Both the position numbers and the translations under genes were made by a program. Positions 8,089-10,065 of a stretch of DNA of 10,065 nucleotides are shown piece after piece. Numbering within the stretch: the stretch's first letter is position 1; every line of letters begins with the position of its first letter. The notes below the pieces were generated by a model, which searched no databases, was not told the origin of the DNA, and saw only the letters and a list, made by a program, of their open reading frames with translations. This DNA is from Chrysochromulina parva (taxonomy: Eukaryota; Haptophyta; Prymnesiales; Chrysochromulinaceae): assembly GCA_002887195.1 (NCBI GenBank), contig PJAB01002185.1, positions 1-10,065 on the forward strand. Direction: 5' to 3'.

Positions 8089-8283
8089 TCAATAGAGTGG
8101 TACTTTAGAGTGGGTTGATGAGTGGCGCGGCTCGGGTGCGGGGCGCCGGCCGGCGGCGCGCCCTCTCTCACCCGCTCGCTATGTGCACACTTTTATGCAT
8201 CTGTGTGTGCGTCACACTGTGCCATTGCCTTATTTTGGAGACAGGCTCAAATCCGCTGGAGGCATGTTCAGGCCAATCGCGAG
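8089..8283. other. Kinesin downstream spacer
   Basis: This stretch has no supported gene. It holds a GC-rich inverted repeat (8141-8163) and a more ordinary mixed-composition part. An octamer GCTCAAAT near 8245-8252 resembles the inner side of the right terminal repeat at 9221-9234, but in direct orientation. I see no clear polyadenylation signal. Confidence 0.4.
8141..8163. repeat. GC-rich inverted repeat
   Basis: GGGCGC at 8141-8146 pairs with GCGCCC at 8158-8163, and the interior holds the perfect 12-bp palindrome CGCCGGCCGGCG (8144-8155). It could form a GC hairpin in the transcript downstream of the kinesin. In such GC-rich DNA chance formation is plausible. Confidence 0.5.
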
Positions 8284-8296
8284 AAAATTGAGCCCT
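8284..8296 (+). repeat. Left terminal inverted repeat
   Basis: AAAATTGAGCCCT, the inverted partner of 9221-9234. It lies directly before the first TGTCGAG array. Confidence 0.55.
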
Positions 8297-8299
8297 GGC

Positions 8300-8526
8300 T
8301 GTCGAGCTGTCGAGCTGTCGAGGCTCCGTCGAGCCGCTGTCGAGGCCGTTGTCGAGGCCTTGCCTGTCGAGCCTTGTCGAGCCTGTCGAGTTCCTGTCGA
8401 GCCCCGTCAAGCCCCGTCGAGGCTGACTCCATGTGCCGGCCTGTCGAGGTCTGTCGAGCTGTCGAGTTTCTGTCGAGTTTCTCTGTCGAGGCTGTCGAGT
8501 TTATAACTGTCGAGTGTGATGTCGAG
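8300..8526 (+). repeat. TGTCGAG-core array 1 (about 19 copies)
   Basis: GTCGAG occurs 19 times in one orientation, mostly preceded by T, with spacings mainly of 8-15 bp and one diverged copy GTCAAG (8406-8411). The core contains the palindrome TCGA, but the flanking bases give every unit the same direction. Linkers vary (GC, GCC, TTTC, TTCC), so this is a degenerate cluster and not a strict tandem repeat. It is not CRISPR: no spacer-length unique segments separate identical repeats. Confidence 0.85.
8423..8460 (+). repeat. Internal segment of array 1, inverted copy in array 2
   Basis: The 23 bases 8423-8445 (beginning CTGACTCCATGTGCC) occur exactly, in reverse complement, at 9070-9092. Weaker similarity continues through the next two repeat units, to 8460 here and 9058 there, with a 3-bp gap and two G-to-A differences at the CpG of the core. 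This non-array sequence is the clearest link between the two arrays. Confidence 0.85.
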
Positions 8527-9024
8527 CTTGAGCCTCGCATGTAGCTTTGCTATTTTTCATGAAGCACTCTGACTCTCACAGCAGTAGGCCTAGAGGACCC
8601 CCTTAGAGGACCCACACATAAACTTCCACATAGACCACCAACCAAACTAGGTCAAAGCGTCAAACGGATAAAGAACTCGGAGATCAGGACCCGTCGTTCA
8701 CACCCTAACCCCTAACCCCTACATAGCCACAGGTTTCTTTACTGTTATTTTTGTAATACCCACCCTAAACCCCTACCTAGCCACTGGTTTCAAGACCAGA
8801 AAATGCAATCTTAATGCAGTTCTGAGGAGAATTAGGTCATAAAGAGCACGAAAGAGCACGAACGTGCATCGAAAGGTCCACCACCAGAACATCCATCATC
8901 CAGCCACCAAGTTGTGTAGTTGACCAGTGGGTCCATCAACCTTCACCTTGAAGGAGTGGGGCTCTAACCTGGCTTCTCTCAGCTAAAAATGCTAGATCCC
9001 AGTCTTAGACCTCATGTTACCTCG
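8527..9024. other. AT-richer centre between the two arrays
   Basis: No open frame or RNA gene is supported in these roughly 500 bases, whose composition is plainly less GC-rich than the genes around them. It contains short direct repeats: TAGAGGACCC at 8591-8600 and 8604-8613, and AAAGAGCACG in tandem at 8841-8860. It also has the telomere-like pair at 8702-8791 and a small perfect hairpin, CCTTCA with TGAAGG (8940-8954). It could be a noncoding transcript or the body of a nonautonomous element. Confidence 0.5.
8702..8791 (+). repeat. Telomere-like direct repeat pair
   Basis: ACCCTAACCCCTAACCCCTA at 8702-8721 resembles C-strand telomere repeats. A related block at 8761-8791 (CACCCTAAACCCCTACCTAG onwards) repeats it. 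Both continue into a near-identical tail (CATAGCCACAGGTTTC and CCTAGCCACTGGTTTC), so a unit of about 30 bp was duplicated with a spacing of about 54 bp. It is internal, so it is at most an interstitial telomere-like sequence. Confidence 0.6.
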
Positions 9025-9214
9025 TGTCGAGGTCTGTCGAGGTCTGTCGAGCTGTCGAGCTTGACACTTGACAGGCCGGCACATGGAGTCAGGGGGGTTT
9101 CTGTCGAGGTCTGTCGAGGTCTGTCGAGGTCTGTCGAGGTCTGTCGAGGTCTGTCGAGGTATCCTGTCGAGTAGCCTGTCGAGTTCCTGTCGAGTTTCCT
9201 GTCGAGTTGTCGAG
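9025..9214 (+). repeat. TGTCGAG-core array 2 (15 copies, six in perfect 10-bp tandem)
   Basis: GTCGAG occurs 15 times in the same direction as in array 1. Six units are perfect tandem copies of the decamer CTGTCGAGGT (9101-9160). These are followed by units spaced 8-13 bp with linkers such as TTCC and TTTCC. The array is interrupted at 9061-9100 by the inverted segment and a run of six G. The perfect block suggests recent expansion relative to the decayed copies. Confidence 0.88.
9058..9092 (-). repeat. Inverted copy of array 1 internal segment
   Basis: Bases 9070-9092 are the exact reverse complement of 8423-8445. Continuing to 9058, CTTGACA and CTTGAC are inverted repeat cores in which the CpG has become TpG. 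This is the only place where cores point the other way, so the segment seems to have entered array 2 by inversion or template switching. Confidence 0.85.
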
Positions 9215-9220
9215 GCCACG

Positions 9221-9234
9221 AGGGCTCAAATTTT
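9221..9234 (-). repeat. Right terminal inverted repeat
   Basis: AGGGCTCAAATTTT, the reverse complement of 8284-8296 apart from one extra T. It lies 6 bp after the last TGTCGAG unit of array 2. Confidence 0.55.
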
Positions 9235-9696
9235 AAAGGGGGGCGTGGGGTTATCCACTTAGCCCTTCAGGCGTTGCAGCTTCAACCTTCAAGCCACCGA
9301 GCCGCCAATCCCGCAATCCGTCTCGACCGTGGTGGAGTGAGCGTGGAGGGACCGCGAAGAAACTGAACTGAACTGAACCGTCTCGACCGCAGCACGACGC
9401 CCTAAATCGGCCTCTTGCAAGTTTCGGGCTCGCAGCAACGGTTCCGCGCGTTGTACCGGTCTTGATCATACGTGTGCGTGAGAGTACCGTTTGTTAGAAT
9501 CAATCCACACTCGTTCACATTCACACACTGTGCGGGTATTCTACCGGTACGCGTCGTACCGGTACCGGTACGCGACAGCGCGTCCGCGTCGTACGATACC
9601 GTACAGTACTGTACTCCCACAAGAGAGCCTTCGCCGCGCGGGGTTGCTGGCCTTGCCACCGTCAGGGTCCCTAGCTGCGTGCCGAGCTGCGTTTGC
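9235..9696. other. Upstream region of the methyltransferase gene
   Basis: No supported gene. CCGTCTCGACCG is repeated exactly at 9318-9329 and 9378-9389, 60 bp apart, and three tandem AACTG pentamers lie between them (about 9361-9375). The palindrome cluster at 9542-9614 is listed separately. The methyltransferase frame is open from 9466 (stop at 9463-9465) without an ATG until 9697, so part of this stretch could be 5' UTR or an upstream exon. Confidence 0.45.
9542..9614. promoter_or_regulatory. Cluster of perfect palindromes upstream of the methyltransferase
   Basis: TACCGGTACGCG occurs at 9542-9553 and 9563-9574. The second copy overlaps a perfect 18-bp palindrome, CGTACCGGTACCGGTACG (9555-9572). 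A second perfect palindrome, GTACAGTACTGTAC, covers 9601-9614. Dyads like these are typical of binding sites for dimeric regulators. They lie 83-155 bp before the proposed ATG, so a promoter role is plausible but unproven. Confidence 0.45.
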
Positions 9697-10065
9697 ATGC
9701 AATCATCGTCTCTGCCTTCGAAGAGTCTGAATATTACCAGCAGAGATATTCCCGCCGCTGGCTTGCCACCCAACTGGTGGTTCACCATTCGAGCGGCTCA
9801 CTGCAACCCACGCAACACTCTCAAGTATGAGCAGGATGATGTGCGTGTGGCCATTCAGCTGGCGTTGAGGCACCGGCTAGACCACGGTGCCGGCCTCTTT
9901 GTCGACGTTGGCTCAAATTGCGGCCTTTACTCTCTGATCATGGCATCGCTCGGGCACCGCTGCGTTGCCGCAGACCCATTGCCAACATGCGTGCAAGACA
10001 CCAGAGGCTCAGCCGCGGATAATGACTTTCAGCCGTCACGCTTGGCGGTGTTTCACAGTGGAGTG
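9697..10065 (+). CDS. FkbM-like SAM-dependent methyltransferase, N-terminal part (cut by window end)
   Basis: A frame open to the last base encodes 123 residues from the ATG at 9697. Residues 69-80 read VDVGSNCGLYSL, the SAM-binding motif I in the D-x-G-x-N-x-G form typical of FkbM-like methyltransferases, and AADP (91-94) places the acidic motif II residue (D93). The lead-in EQDDVRVAIQLALRHRL and the tail SRLAVFHSGV fit the same fold. These enzymes usually O-methylate sugars or small metabolites; the substrate is unknown. The C-terminal half lies outside the window. The start is uncertain: the ATG context is weak (T at -3), no signal peptide is visible, and the frame is open back to 9466, so an upstream exon is possible. 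Confidence 0.75.
   Translation, partial: MQSSSLPSKSLNITSRDIPAAGLPPNWWFTIRAAHCNPRNTLKYEQDDVRVAIQLALRHRLDHGAGLFVDVGSNCGLYSLIMASLGHRCVAADPLPTCVQDTRGSAADNDFQPSRLAVFHSGV

Larger units (their letters stand above)
8284..9234. mobile_element. Candidate nonautonomous repeat element with terminal inverted repeats
   Basis: The segment is bounded by AAAATTGAGCCCT (8284-8296) and AGGGCTCAAATTTT (9221-9234), which are inverted copies differing by one T. Immediately inside each end is an array of TGTCGAG-core repeats, and the centre is visibly more AT-rich than the flanking genes. No protein gene is present: frames through the arrays stay open only because the repeat unit has no stop codon. The organisation, short terminal repeats with subterminal arrays, recalls MITEs or foldback elements. 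I could not find a convincing target-site duplication, so a satellite block is an alternative. Confidence 0.5.

Noticed and set aside
8702..8791. A true chromosome end
   Set aside because: The telomere-like units are few, degenerate and followed by more than 1.2 kb including a gene.
8971..8998. Resemblance to the 5' end of U2 snRNA (GCTTCTC ... GCTA.GATC)
   Set aside because: Only scattered matches with no branch-point-pairing region or Sm site that I could recognise; probably chance.
8300..9214. CRISPR array
   Set aside because: Repeats are too short (6-10 bp), linkers are only a few bases, and the genome is eukaryotic.
8122..9262. Open frames through the TGTCGAG arrays on both strands, giving repeats such as SVEVCRGLSR
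   Set aside because: The repeat unit lacks stops in all frames, so openness is not evidence of coding; no start context or domain supports a protein.
9402..9788. Minus-strand 128-residue frame and plus-strand 79-residue frame near the palindromes
   Set aside because: Both overlap the methyltransferase frame or its upstream region, show no domain, and look like shadows.

Overview
The window looks like nuclear DNA of a GC-rich unicellular eukaryote, most probably a microalga. A kinesin, a chromo-barrel chromatin protein and nuclear-localisation-like signals exclude a bacterium or an ordinary phage. A haptophyte or a similar marine alga is my best guess, from the high GC, compact apparently intronless genes, Ala/Gln/Pro-rich low-complexity protein and an algal-style 2-oxoglutarate oxygenase. 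That placement is inference.

Layout: (1) 1-1653, plus strand: a nuclear-type protein with basic signals, a degenerate RRM-like segment and a C-terminal 2OG-Fe(II) oxygenase domain; its 5' end may lie outside the window. (2) 1654-2171: spacer between convergent genes, with an 11-bp tandem duplication and a CTG-rich tract. (3) 2172-3725, minus strand: a chromo-barrel protein with a long Glu/Asp tract. (4) 3726-3880: a 155-bp divergent promoter. (5) 3881-8026, plus strand: a 1381-residue N-terminal-motor kinesin, closest by eye to the armadillo-repeat/ungrouped plant-type kinesins, with three low-complexity insertions in the motor and a long Ala/Gln-rich coiled coil holding a polyglutamine tract. 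(6) 8029-8088: a strong nested stem-loop just after the kinesin stop codon. (7) 8284-9234: a noncoding, repeat-built segment with 13/14-bp terminal inverted repeats, two arrays of the core TGTCGAG, an inverted internal segment shared by the arrays, and a more AT-rich centre with telomere-like direct repeats. It reads as a nonautonomous mobile or foldback-like element or a satellite block. (8) 9235-9696: upstream region with a cluster of perfect palindromes. (9) 9697 to the window end, plus strand: the start of an FkbM-like SAM-dependent methyltransferase, cut by the window edge.

The four genes do not form an obvious pathway. The first two are both nuclear-looking and convergent, and the second shares its promoter region with the kinesin. 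The part least explained by known features is the 8284-9234 repeat segment.
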